From the NCBI RefSeq assembly GCF_910591885.1, contig NC_063272.1, positions 14,210,364-14,274,363 on the forward strand: a DNA stretch of 64,000 bases, in the 5' to 3' direction. A program made the translations under genes and the position numbers. The stretch comes from Bombus terrestris (taxonomy: Eukaryota; Arthropoda; Insecta; Hymenoptera; Apidae). Under the pieces are notes generated by a model that saw only the letters and a program-made list of their open reading frames with translations, did no database searches and had not been told where the DNA came from. Positions 12,513 through 23,879 of this stretch are shown piece after piece; the first letter of the stretch is position 1; the number at the start of each line of letters is the position of its first letter.

Positions 12513-14327
12513 AAAAATTGGAGAATGAGGCTAACTTAGAATTCTGTAATCTCGGGAAACTCTCTGCTTAATAATCTGGCGAAAGAAAGAAAATTTCTTT
12601 TTATATTTCGATATGGCAACACCAACTTTTTAATTCGATTTCTGTACATAGCATAGAACAGAATCTCCAGTGAGCGTTTCTATGTTCAGGCTAATTCCGA
12701 GAACTACTGCATGGGTTTGATGTTATTTTCACCATTTTAAAGAGCATTACTCGAGCAAGGTTTTGGGCATATGACTTTGGGAAGCTTCTAAAATATGGAT
12801 CTCTACGATATAACCATAGGGGATTGAGCAGGAACAGAGAATATGAACAACAGACACTTCACGGATATCCACATGAACATCCTCCTTCGCTATGATCATG
12901 TTTTGTTTATAATCTCTGTATAGCGAGGCAATATGATCCCCCTTCGAGCGATGCCCCTCTGTTTCCGGCGTACAGCATGTCAAAAGCTTCACGACTTCGC
13001 TGTCTCACGGTGTCGTTTCACAGAGTAGAGAACGTTTACCCAGCCAACAGAAATTTCACAAAATCGTTAGTCATATTGTTAGAACAGATGTATATATAAG
13101 GTCTTGGGAAAAGATCGGGTACATCAACTACTACATAAATACAGTTGAAAAAGTGATTAAACAATTCTTGTATATTGCGTCTCTGTCTGCAAGAAATACA
13201 TTGATGAATGAATAGATGATAATCCCAATTCAGGTTAGATTATCTTAGACACGCATCTAGCGTTCAGCTCACGCAGCAGGCCATTAGATAACACGATCGT
13301 GCGAATCGCGACACTTTGAGAGCTGTTTAGAACAGTTAGCAGGCTGCCGCGTACGTGCGTCGCCGGTTGCACGTGTCGAATTGCATATTCGTCCTACAGG
13401 CACGCTCCAGCGTCTGGCCGGACATCGCGGAAGTTGCTACTGATTTATAATCGCGGTTCACCGACCTGTCACGATTCGAAGTTGCCGCGAAACAAACGCC
13501 TTCGAGTACGTGACTTTCGCGCGCCAACAACTATGCGAAACTTTCATCCGTTGCTCTTCGGCCCGATACGACGCGATATTCTTCTCCCAGTTTCCACTCC
13601 ATTTTTAACATTCACCGGTGCGTTCTTGAAATATGGAACGACTTTTCGGGGACGGAGCATGAACTCTCAGTCGTGGTATTCGGTTGTTGGTCTACGGAGT
13701 TTACGTGAAAGGAACTGGAACAGACTTCTAGACGACAGGAATGAGCGCATTTTTCTGTTACTTATTTGACTTTGTTACGATCTTCAAATTTTTATTATAC
13801 GTTCCAGTCTTGTTCTCGTTTCGATGATTAAAGGAGCTTCTAATTTGAAAAAGAATCGAGCAAAATTTAAAAACTCTTCTTTCATATAACTGTTAAGTAT
13901 AACACATTTTGTATTGAGCGAAAAATATAATCAAGTCGAAGCAGCAGGATTAAAGAAATGAAAGATTTGAGAAACTGTGAACTTATTTTACAAAAAGCTT
14001 CAACATCATTGATCATTTGTGAAGCATCCTAAGTATATACAAAAATAATTATCGCAATAATCGAATGTTACATAATATTCACATGAGCAGATAACTGAGA
14101 ACCTACACTACTCGCCACGTGATCGTACGCCGCAGTAGAATAAGCCAGCGCTCGGTCAGACGACGAAGTCAGACGCTGCGAATATTTCAATGTTTTAGGG
14201 TACAAATAGCATATTACCATGAAAATTGGGTTCAGTGTTATCGTAAATAAATAAAACCGACATACTAAGCAAAAATCAAAATTTGTAATTTCGGAAGTAG
14301 GTCTTGTCTCGGTCCTCTTTGTTTGCC
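12513..14327. other. Unique non-coding stretch
   Basis: No gene or repeat family recognised. 13260-13700 is GC-richer and contains overlapping open frames on both strands (13434-13769 +, 13336-13530 -) that look accidental: no domain is visible and both strands are open together. Confidence 0.45.
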
Positions 14328-14436
14328 TATTTCTCTTTCTCAAAAGACCGCGAAACTTTTTTCTTTTTGTCTTCCCTATTCCTTTTTCTTTTTCTCGTTT
14401 CCTGCAGCTCTGGAAGAGAATGGCAAGGTGAGAACG
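14328..14436 (+). other. Pyrimidine tract followed by 3' and 5' splice-site-like signals
   Basis: A long pyrimidine-rich tract (14328-14400) ends in CCTGCAG (14401-14407), a good match to an intron 3' end. Twenty bases later comes AAG|GTGAGA (donor GT at 14428) and then ACG|GTAAGA (donor GT at 14437). This could define a micro-exon of 20 or 29 nt, but neither length is a multiple of three and no neighbouring exon is visible. It is equally likely to be chance inside a polypyrimidine run. Confidence 0.15.
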
Positions 14437-14933
14437 GTAAGACCGTCGAGATTCTCTTGAATCTTCTTTGGCACGCTCTTGGTCGAGTGTCAAGAGAATA
14501 GACACGGGCAACCACCGAGAGACAGGGTTGCGAGAAAAAGCAAGATAGAATGGAAGAAAGGAAGACCGCAGAGAGGAAACGGAAAAATGGGTGGTGGAAC
14601 GTATTCGTTATTTTCTTCCAGGCTGTAGCAACTCGACGGGAAAAATAAGTTGTGCCTGGTTGGCGATATCTTATCGCAATTCAGATGCAAGATAAAGCGG
14701 CGGTCTTCTGATAAATTCTATAGAGATCATGTTAACGGCGTATTTAACGATATATAGTCGTCCGTCTGGAGGAATTCCGATAAATCGATAGAAGTCACGG
14801 AAACTTTTCGAACGAGAATGTCTCACTCTCTCATGCATTTGATCTCCGCTCTAATAAATATTTCTTTCATACTAGAAACATTCTATCCGTGGTGAAACTT
14901 TGTGAAACTCGATAAAACTTGGCTTTTTTAATA

Positions 14934-15286
14934 TACAGTTGCGGCTTGTGAAAGTATTTGGACAGTTGCCATACAACATTTGTATATATTATATAAAAGA
15001 TTCTGAAACTTCACTAGTACTACGTGAGACGCAATTGCCATGATTATATCGACAAAACTTGAATAAATACTTGGTTTAAATACTTTCGTGATCTCTGCGA
15101 AATATACATTTCTGTCAAATATGTTATATTTTCTACATGTATCTTCAGATTTGTTTCGAACTTTACCAACGTTATCACGACAATCGTGCCTCGTTGCAAT
15201 GCTAATGAAATTTCAAAATGTTTCACGTAACACGCACGATACATTCAAACAAGAAACACCTTCAAATACATTTATTCGTTATTGTA
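14934..15286. mobile_element. Tc1/mariner-type MITE, copy A
   Basis: The left end reads TA then CAGTTGCGGCTTGTGAAAGT, with ATTTGG following. The right end (15261-15286) read in reverse begins TACAATAACG and reaches GTATTTGAA, so the termini are inverted repeats bounded by TA, as in IS630-Tc1-mariner elements. An internal block, 15140-15230, matches 20485-20575 in copy B, sharing CCTCG, GCTAATGAAATTTC and AAATGT. At about 350 bp it cannot encode a transposase and would be a non-autonomous element. A further end-like word near 15075-15095 may indicate a nested copy. Confidence 0.6.
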
Positions 15287-16364
15287 TCTTCAACTTCTCC
15301 TTATGTTATATAGAGAATTACATTATAGTGGAAATATCTCGTAGAAATAATCCTTTTATTCCAAAATTCGAGTTTCAGCGGACGATCTAAGCCCAGCTGG
15401 TAATAGCGTTTCATTTGTCTCGAGAATAGAATAGATGCTTCCAGTGGAGACGACGATCGTTCTATTCATAAGCTCCACGAGCTCCTTCCGGCTCGTGGTT
15501 TCGATCATCGGAGGACAATCGTGTCCGACAGCCACATAAAAGTCCATCTGTGGTAAATCATCCGTTCGAAACGTCAGCTAAATCCCGCTTACTTAATTGC
15601 CGGCCAATTTCTCGCGATCGCATTAGAGCCTGACATTCATCTCGTTTAATGTTCAGCAGCCGAATTCGAGGAGCGTGTTTGCTCGCACGGGACACGTTAA
15701 ACTTTAGCTGCCTGTACAGATTCGACTAACCAGTTGAAATATGCAAGGATGGTCTTGGTACATGCTCATATCGGAGCGGTGCGATGCTTCGAGGTGACTT
15801 GCAGAGTTGCTCGAGGATTTCTCACCCTCTTCGAGGCTCGAAGTTTCAACTCGCGTAGGAATTAGTTACACTCGAGCGATCGACGTGTGCAAAGCTAATT
15901 TATTTTACTTGTTGGCAAATAAAATGTCCTAGTTCTTTGACGGAGATGTTTCTGAAGCTGTAGCACCGAAGAATATTTGGAATATTTAAGTGTGTCAGAT
16001 CGTGTCGTAAATCGTGCAGTACATAAAATGTGGATGATACGCTCCTTAGAACTGGGTGAAAAAGATCAGTAAATTCTTGTTGAAGTATTGTTTTCGAATG
16101 GAAGAATCATTAAACAGAAATACGTATGGAAATGTGGATACGATAGTAGGACACAGAAAAATTGTGCGAGGTTTTCAAGAGCACGATTGCAAATATACGA
16201 TTGGAAAGAGAAATGGCTATTGGACCTTGTACAAATCGCTGTGTTTAAATAAAATTCATAACCATTCGTATTCGACATTTCGGATTTTCCATACTTTACC
16301 CTTCGTTTTGGTATAAAATCGCTTTTTTGACCAATCTGCTAGCTGATCATTTTCCTATTGCGAA
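15287..16364. other. Unique stretch with a short GC hairpin
   Basis: No gene recognised. At 15475-15498 the arms CCACGAGC and GCTCGTGG flank an 8-nt spacer, a perfect short hairpin. 15400-15850 is GC-richer. The open frame 16056-16316 (+) has no recognisable domain. Confidence 0.5.
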
Positions 16365-16438
16365 AGCGGCCGACATATCGATTTATCACTGCCTAAGTGT
16401 CGCCTGGTAATCGCTAGGCCGATAAACCGACGGCCGCT
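16365..16438. other. 74-nt bulged hairpin
   Basis: The ends AGCGGCCG (16365-16372) and CGGCCGCT (16431-16438) pair perfectly. After a 5-nt bulge on the left, TCGATTTATC pairs with GATAAACCGA with one mismatch, and then GCC pairs with GGC. The shape resembles a small structured RNA or precursor hairpin, but the mature strand, if any, is unknown. It could also be a composite palindromic binding region. Confidence 0.3.
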
Positions 16439-16708
16439 GCGACATGGAAACGATCTTTCTTAGCAGAGACTCATAAGCTGCGGTTACCACTTATCGCGTC
16501 GAGAGAACGCCGCGATTTAACGATAATGGCGTGTTCTGCTCGCGTCCGGGTACGAGGACGAGGTACATTCCAGATGAGGTCTTCGGTAACTCGGAGGAGG
16601 AAGGTCGCGGAACGACGTCCTGTCGTCGTCCGCCTCGTAGCTGACAGTCATTGTCCTTACTTATCGCTTAATGGACTCCTTATTTCGCTGCATCTCGAGA
16701 TAATCGTG
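16381..16708. promoter_or_regulatory. Group of GATAA motifs
   Basis: Six GATAA or TTATC words lie within about 330 bases (near 16383, 16422, 16491, 16517, 16660 and 16701), in a GC-richer island. GATA-family zinc-finger factors bind this motif. The density is several-fold above rough base-composition expectation, but the motif is short and function is inferred. Confidence 0.25.
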
Positions 16709-17330
16709 AACCCGCGACATCTGACGAGGCTAGGGGAATTCTGACGGCGGTAGACGTTGGGCTTTCTGGGGGATTATTTCGAAAAGGGTTCGGAGGACCG
16801 CCTAGTGATTAATGGCCGGGTCTAATTGGAATTTCGTGTTGTGCCGTCTGCCAGATGTCTGGAATAAAAAAAAAAGAGTACAACGCGGCATCAATTGTAG
16901 AATAAATAACTTTTTCATCGTTAAGTTTTTCTAATTTATTTTAAGAGAGTTGGATAACTTCGTGTCACGAAATTGTTAAAGAATAATCGCAACATCTGTG
17001 GTTATGACTAACGTACTATTGTATCGTCATTCTATTTATTTGTTCAAGAATGTAGCCAGACCTGATTATCCTTATCGTATTGGTAGTTTAAAACAAATCT
17101 GGAAATATGTACAGAAGTTACAAAATATTTGTTGTAGGCATACATTCCACAGAAATCATCAGAGTAAGTATTTAAACAGTTAATTAATAATGAGACTATT
17201 TGTAGTACTAATAATGTTTAAGACCACTATTTACACTGTGTAAAAATCATTTGCGCGATCTCTCGTGCGAGTTGATCTTTTCTGTTCGTGCTTTGATACG
17301 TGTAATTTTATTTCATGTTCCAGTTATATA
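16709..17330. other. Unique non-coding stretch
   Basis: Nothing recognised beyond a homopolymeric A run near 16866-16875. No open frame has a recognisable domain. Confidence 0.5.
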
Positions 17331-17399
17331 ATTAATAAATTGAAATTTATTAATAAATAGTTGATGTTAATAAATAAATGATATTAATATATTAATATC
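17331..17399. repeat. Pair of AT-rich palindromes
   Basis: ATTAATAAATT (17331-17341) and AATTTATTAAT (17344-17354) are perfect arms around GA. At 17380-17399 the 20-bp word starting GATATTAATA is a perfect palindrome. Together they could extrude as cruciforms or act as a scaffold-attachment-like AT block. They may simply reflect AT-rich composition. Confidence 0.6.
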
Positions 17400-20326
17400 A
17401 ATATATGTGCAATCAATAGGTATCTTGTAACTTCTATTGTAGAGGAAATTCAATCCATGATAGTCAGATATCCCTTTCAAATAGGGTAGAATCAAATCGA
17501 ATTTTATTAGAATTCATCGATTGCTTTAAAGTTGAAGAGTCCATTTCCTAAGAAACTTTCTGAGCCACTGTGCAGGAGAAGTCGAATTCCCGAGCAAGAT
17601 TATACAAACGAGTCAGCCTTTAAAGCAAATTGAAAACCACCAAGGTAACTCGATTAACCGTTTCCCACAGAGATTGTCCAAGCTCGAAGGATGGAAATCG
17701 AAAATTCAATAGGAAATCGCGACGAAGCTTGGCTATTCGGCTATTGGTTATCGGGCTAGACATTCAAGATTCTCTACTTCTAAATGAACGCCATCCTTGA
17801 CCTATTTTGGTTTTCTCAGCGTATGAAACGTTTCTAAGAATCACGTCCCTGTTAAAGGGATTCAACAGTTCCTCGTTGAAACTTCTCACGGAATGGCACG
17901 AAAAATTTGCGCAACATCTGGTGGAATTGGTATCATTGGAAGGCAAGTTCGACAATTGGTGTGCCATGATCGCTTCACTGGCGCTGGTTATTGTCCGGTT
18001 GCAAATAGAAAAGTTCTCGTTATGAAATTTTCCAACGACCGGGTATATGGTTTCTTGGCGAATTCACCATTTGCAGGTTTCATCTGTGTGTAAGTTAAAG
18101 ATACGAGGCTATGATGATCTCAGCAACGTGAAATTACATCATAAACTGATTTTGCATAGCTGCGTGTTATGTTAGTTAGCGTCTGACCTAGAGAGGCCTT
18201 AATCCCCTTAGCCGCTGTATGCTGATTTCCAAGATTCTCGGGGTAATTCTGCAAAAGAGAAATTATGCGAATTTCATTCTTCGATCGGTTAGACCGATTA
18301 TACACAGAGCAACATAGTTGCAACGAGTATTGCAGATGTTTAGTAGAATGTTGCGGTTTTTACTGTAAAGTGCAGCGTAATATTAGAGAGCGTAATCGCG
18401 TGATATGAAATACAGGCTTTCGGATGACATTCGACTTACGGCGGCTCATTTACGAAATTCTGATTTTTTCTTGGATAAATTTATCGGTTTTTGCTAGGAG
18501 GATTGAAACGTTGCCGAGACAGGTAATGGCAGGATAAGTTGTGTAACTACTTTTCAGGTGCTAGATTGGCGAGGTGATAAATGGTCATAAGCATGATAAG
18601 ATGGGATAGGAACGTGTTAATCACGAAATCTGAATATTCATTAAGAAATTTCAACGTCTCTTAATAAAATTTGAACAGTCGAGCTTGAATTTAAAAATTT
18701 GAATTTGTATTAAAAGAATTTTAATTTTAATTGAGAAACTTAAACCTGGATTTGAATTAAAAAATTTAAGATTATTTAATTTATTAATATTCGGTGATCG
18801 GTGTATTTATCTCGAATGGGAAGAATAGAGAAAATTGCAAGAACGTGCACGGACTCTGCTAAACAATGGAATAACAGTGACGATATTTGAAGAAAATTTC
18901 TAGAAGAGCCAAGCGCTTATCGCTAGCAATATAAAAATTCCATACGTCGCGTAGCCAATTTTGCGCGTTTCGTTCGTTTGCATGCCAACTCTTATAGCCG
19001 GCTTTTCGGTCGCCCAGTGTAACTCAAGGAGCACGTAAACTCGCAGTCATAAGATAGAGTCTGCTCGTCTTTCTGGCTGCATCTGTTTCATGAAGCTTTA
19101 ACACGATGCAATTTTACGCGACTTTAGATATTATTAAAATTCAAGTGGACCGTCTGGGTGAAATAGTTCTCTGGTTATTCTTTCCCTTTGAATTCGCATC
19201 GTGTCCTTTACAAAATTCGTATTATAAATCTCTATGTATTTCAACTAATGAAACGTTCGAACAAACACTCTTATTTGGATAAATTTCAATATGTTGAATT
19301 TCATATAACTGAGAAATTGTGAATCTCAATTGGAATGTAATTTTGTCGTGTTTTTTTTATAAAACAGTCGAAAGACACAGGGAAGAAATGAAATGCTCTA
19401 AAAATTGGTAAAAGCTATTCGAAGGAATTCATTATCGAAGAAGACGAATTACTTTTCAAGAGGAAGCTCTTGAAGTTATAAATGACAAAACGTTTAATTC
19501 TACTTAAATCTTTCTCAACTTTAGCTACGAATGTTCCGAACAGTTCAATAGTATTTCGGTATTTTGTTAGCGTCTTTGAGTGTTTAACCGAAGTTTGGAC
19601 ATCTTCTGTCATCCGTGGAAGGGATCTGTACTACTATTACAAATCATTGATCCATCGAATACCCTTTGAGGAGAGGAGACTTTGAAAGTGCATGCCGGTA
19701 TTTGCGAAACTTGGTGTACCTGATGATCCTACTTGCAAGTGAAACCTTTACAGGAAATGTAAATCATACAAACACCTTCGTACCTACAGAAGCATCTCTA
19801 GGAAAGGGTTCTAACCTTTAACGTTGGTACCAGTTATCGGACAAGCGCTGGTAAACACGAACGAATTGAAAGATCTGACGTCAAAGTATCAATGTTGAGC
19901 AGCTTTAAAAGTCTCTGAAATGAAAAGACGGTAGCCTTAAGTAGAAAAGGAAAAACGGCGGAGAAACGTAGTGGATTTAAACTTTCTCGCATGCTGTTCA
20001 TTACGAATGCAAAAAGAAAGGATTGTTGAGAAGTTCCGAGTGGTTTTCCTTTGCGTGTAACGCGATCACGTGTGAAGGAACAGGTCCCATTTCGAGGACA
20101 AGTTCTCGTTAATGCCGTTTACGAAAGAGGTGCTTGGCCAAGGAGCGCTGATTGGTTCCCCGGTGATCGTCCGTGCCACGAATCTGCGGCACGACAAGTA
20201 ACAGGATTCAACGATTATTCTCGATCGCGACGATTTTCTGTCGCTATGTGTCTGAAAATTGAAAATGCGTGAAGGAATTGCGAGATTTTACCACGAGAAC
20301 TAGACTTCCCTGACCGGTATGTGGAA
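17400..20326. other. Mostly unique AT-rich stretch
   Basis: No gene recognised. Overlapping plus-strand frames 17807-18025 and 17893-18093 have fairly protein-like composition but match nothing I know. 18660-18790 is a degenerate AT-rich block of AATTTAAA-type words. Small palindromes such as CTTGGCCAAG (20133-20142) and CGTGCC/GGCACG (20172-20193) occur. Confidence 0.4.
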
Positions 20327-20665
20327 AACAGGAATTTGCGAGAAAGTATTCGAATATCTATGTTATACGAAACTCTTTGAAATTTCATGAGATATTTAGA
20401 TAGATATTTAGTATAAGTATACTAATCTTCTACTGGATATACATGTTTATAGCAAGTATCTCGTAACTTCTCTCTGTACATTTTCAAATTGGTTTTAAAT
20501 TTGACCAATATGATTATGACAGTCGAGCCTCGTGACAGTGCTAATGAAATTTCTAAATGTCTTAAATTTCACTCACATATACGCGCGCGTAATACTCAAC
20601 GCGCTGAATATATGTATACGAATCTTCTATGGTAAGTATTTGAATACTTTCATCAACCACCGTGT
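20327..20665. mobile_element. Tc1/mariner-type MITE, copy B
   Basis: The left end carries GAGAAAGTATTCGAATATCT with TATACGAA further in. The right end in reverse complement reads GGTTGATGAAAGTATTCAAA and reaches GATTCGTATA. These are terminal inverted repeats of about 40 bp. The interior (20485-20575) matches copy A at 14934-15286 at roughly two thirds of positions by eye. Ends are less sharp than in copy A. It is non-coding and about 340 bp long. Confidence 0.55.
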
Positions 20666-23600
20666 GTCTGTGATTTGTGCGATAAGAGACAGTATTGTGG
20701 AATAATACATTCGTTAATTTTCGACATGCGGGTCCTTTGATACTTTCAAAGAAGCCGGAACTGGAATAATGAGGTGCAGAGAGATGACTTGTACTCCATT
20801 CAGGATGCTTTGAAACAGTTTAGTTCCAGTTCTTGGTACGGAAATTCTTGCGATTCCAGCGGATTTCATACAAGGGACTTCCGACTTTGTTTTCGGTTGC
20901 GCCACAAATTTCTTCACACGCGGAACATAACACGTTGACGAAACAATTGTGCGCTACTCTCTGTATCTCTCTCTCGCTTGAAATTCTCCTCACTGTTTGT
21001 CTGCTCCTTGTTTAACCTCGGTAGTGCATACGATCCGGACTCTGAGCCACGATGCATTCCTGAAAAAAAAAGAAATCTCGTTCTCACCTGTACGCGTGAA
21101 ACCAAGCGGATAAAAAGGCGAAAGCTTGTTGGCGAAGTCGAGGATTAGGACGCGAAATCACGGCTACGTTAAAGGGCAAAAGAGTTTGGAAATTAGAAGT
21201 TAAATTAATGAATCCGAGTCAAGAGCGAGAAAGAGAATGGCGGAGAAAAGGAGGAGGAGTGAAGTTCTGGAAGCACTCTAGATGCGACGAGGGTCGACGA
21301 TATAATTATTTCAAAATCCGGAGCTCGGTTAAGCGACGCGATTACATTTCAAAGCGTCTACGGAATTATCTGTTTATCGGAAACGACTTTATTTCAAGCT
21401 TGTTCTATCCACTGACTGCACGCATCAAAAATACCGTGTAACGAATATCTTACAAGCAAAGTATGCTCTTTACAACAAGATCGAATAAATGGTAATCATC
21501 GTAACTACGTTTGCAAAGCCGGAAGCCGATGGTCACGAACGTACTCCATTACCTTGTCGGCTATTTTCTCTGCGATGTAGTTGGAATCGAATCCCAGGAC
21601 TCCTGCATTTTACCTGGAACTAATAACAAACCTCAACAACGAATCTATTGCAATTTTCCGCAGAATGTATCTCAGAATTGTTCAAGAATCCCACGATGAT
21701 CATAATAAATATTCCTATAACGGAAAACATCTGCTTTTACGATCTTTCCTCGCGTGATCTTTTCAGGCCGTATCAGAGGAGTCGGAGTGTCGTAAGCTGC
21801 GCGAAAGTAATCTAACTTTAGATGACCAGAAGTTGCCGCGTCCAGCATTCCGCGCGGTTTGTACGGTGTGCAGTCGAACGTGCTCGTCGATTTCTCTTCT
21901 CGGAGAACGGTCGAGTCCGAAAGTGGGCCGATCGCGCAGCGACCTTAATGCTACGCGATCTCCCGTTCCTTTTGCGTACCATTAACTTTCTAAAAAGGCC
22001 AAACGATCCCAGGTTGCGCTGGGATACTGGACTGGATTACGCGCGATCGCTGCTCAATTGTCCAATCGAAATCCGAGAACCTAGTCCTTTGTGTCGGTTC
22101 GTCGAGTTGGTCGATCTGTCCAGGATATACGTGAATATCCTTTCTTTAAGCTCCCTGTTCCTCGTATGATTTGTACTTCGATTGTCTGGAAGCTGACTCG
22201 AGCATCTAACCTAGATATTATATAACATGTCCTTTTATTTGATCCAAGTTGAGGATATAGTCGAGTAAAATTGTATATCGAATAGAAATTATATTATTCA
22301 AAAACTCATCATTGGATATTCCTTAGAAGTAAACCCTTCTATGATTCTGTATTGCAACGATAAAGGTGCGCTAATGGACGGAAGAAACGCTAAAATATAT
22401 TTAACGCTAAAATATAGATTACAGGACACTTAAAGTTAGCTTGATTTTCTAAATATATAGGTGCATAAAAAATAACTATAACATGGATAAAAATGAGGCG
22501 TATTTACTAAAAGATACACAGTAATTGTATCATATTATGATTAATTATCCCTTGTCCGACGTCGCCCCCTTAGTAGTATAATACTTAGCTGAAAAATTGC
22601 CTATATTCTTAATGGACCATTATTCAACACGATGCATCAAGATATTCCGACAAAAGGCGTTATATGTTCAAAAATATGAAAAGTATAAAACCGAGAGTTA
22701 ACATGGAAGAGGAATGACAGAAGAAGAGTGGTTGCACTAATGCAGTAGCACTAATTTCGTATAAGAAGCTTAAGTGACTGGTTGTCGGATCGAAACACAA
22801 GTCGACACACGGAACGGTGCCTGGTCGGACTGGTTTGGAGGACCATCGGAAGTTTCAACGCCAGCCGTAAGGCAAGACTTACCCTGTAACACCACAAAGC
22901 TTGACCGCTTGTGAAAGTAGTTTTGCTCCTACGGGAGAAACTGGGACGTACAGGAGGAGTTTATTCGTGCGCCTCGATCTTGTGTACAGAGGCTTTCCCA
23001 TTTGACGAGTGCAGTTATAGCCCTTTCGAAGACTGAGAGCAATGAGAGGACCTTTTATCCGGGGATCACGGATTGCCAAGCGAAATAGCTGTAATGGATG
23101 TTTGTACAGACGGTCGGCGCGTTTCGTGGAAGACCTCGAGGAAGATTGATCGGCTAAAGATCAAACGATTCGAAGTGATGGATCTCGTTGGCATCGCGTC
23201 GGTATCGAACGAGAGCGTTCGTGGGAAATGAAGGGGACAATTAATGGAGGAATAGCGTGGGAGGGAGAGGCAAGGATAGAGAAGAGATACGAGAGCAATT
23301 GATGAAGTTTGAGTCATCTTCGAGCAGGAGTTGCTGAACGTGAATTCGAGATGTCGTTGGTTGTGGTAGGGTGGGTAACCTTGACAAACAAACGGATTTC
23401 GTACGCGCTATATCTATCTAGAAATGCAAGATGTCGTCGGGCGATGTTTCTTAGAACGGTGGAATTAGAACAACGCATCCCTTATCTAACAGCATTTGCA
23501 ATTCCATTTAGCTCCCTTTCATTTACATGCGTGCTTGATGAAGATACATCGTTCCAGCTCGCGTGCAAAGTGAACTTACATCATCAGCATCGAACCACGT

Positions 23601-23844
23601 CGATAAAATACCGTGGAGTCCCCGCGAGATTGCCATAATGATGACTTTGTCTTGACAGGCGAGGATTATTATTTCCTCTGTATTTGCAATCGCTACGAGT
23701 GTCCGCAGATCTGTTTTTAATAATTTTGGATGGAAATTCTTCGAGAACAGTTTCTGTGACACAGCTGCGTGAGAAAATATTGTAGTCGTTCAAAGCGAGT
23801 AAAAAGGTAAGCATCATTTCTTTTTTCCCTCTTTTCGTCGTCCC
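20666..23844. other. Unique stretch with GC-richer islands
   Basis: No gene recognised. 21800-22170 is GC-rich and open on + for 115 codons (21822-22169), without a domain. 22380-22425 contains AACGCTAAAATATA twice. 22880-23640 is a mixed island with open frames on both strands that mask one another. No repeat ends seen. Confidence 0.45.
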
Positions 23845-23879
23845 CGTTCGTGCTGACGCACAGAAGCGTCGCACGAACG
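23845..23879. other. Stable 35-nt GC-rich hairpin
   Basis: CGTTCGTGCTGACG and CGTCGCACGAACG pair over 13 positions with a single bulged base, around an 8-nt loop (CACAGAAG). It is followed by a GC-rich segment. It is too short for a typical animal pre-microRNA; a dimeric binding site or RNA stem is possible. No transposon context was seen. Confidence 0.5.

Noticed and set aside
14068..14511. 147-codon minus-strand open frame
   Set aside because: Its middle is the reverse of a polypyrimidine tract, giving a Lys/Arg run rather than a protein-like sequence.
17807..18093. Two overlapping plus-strand frames preceded by a TTTTCTCAG acceptor-like word
   Set aside because: They occupy different frames of the same DNA, no donor site follows in a sensible place, and no family is recognised.
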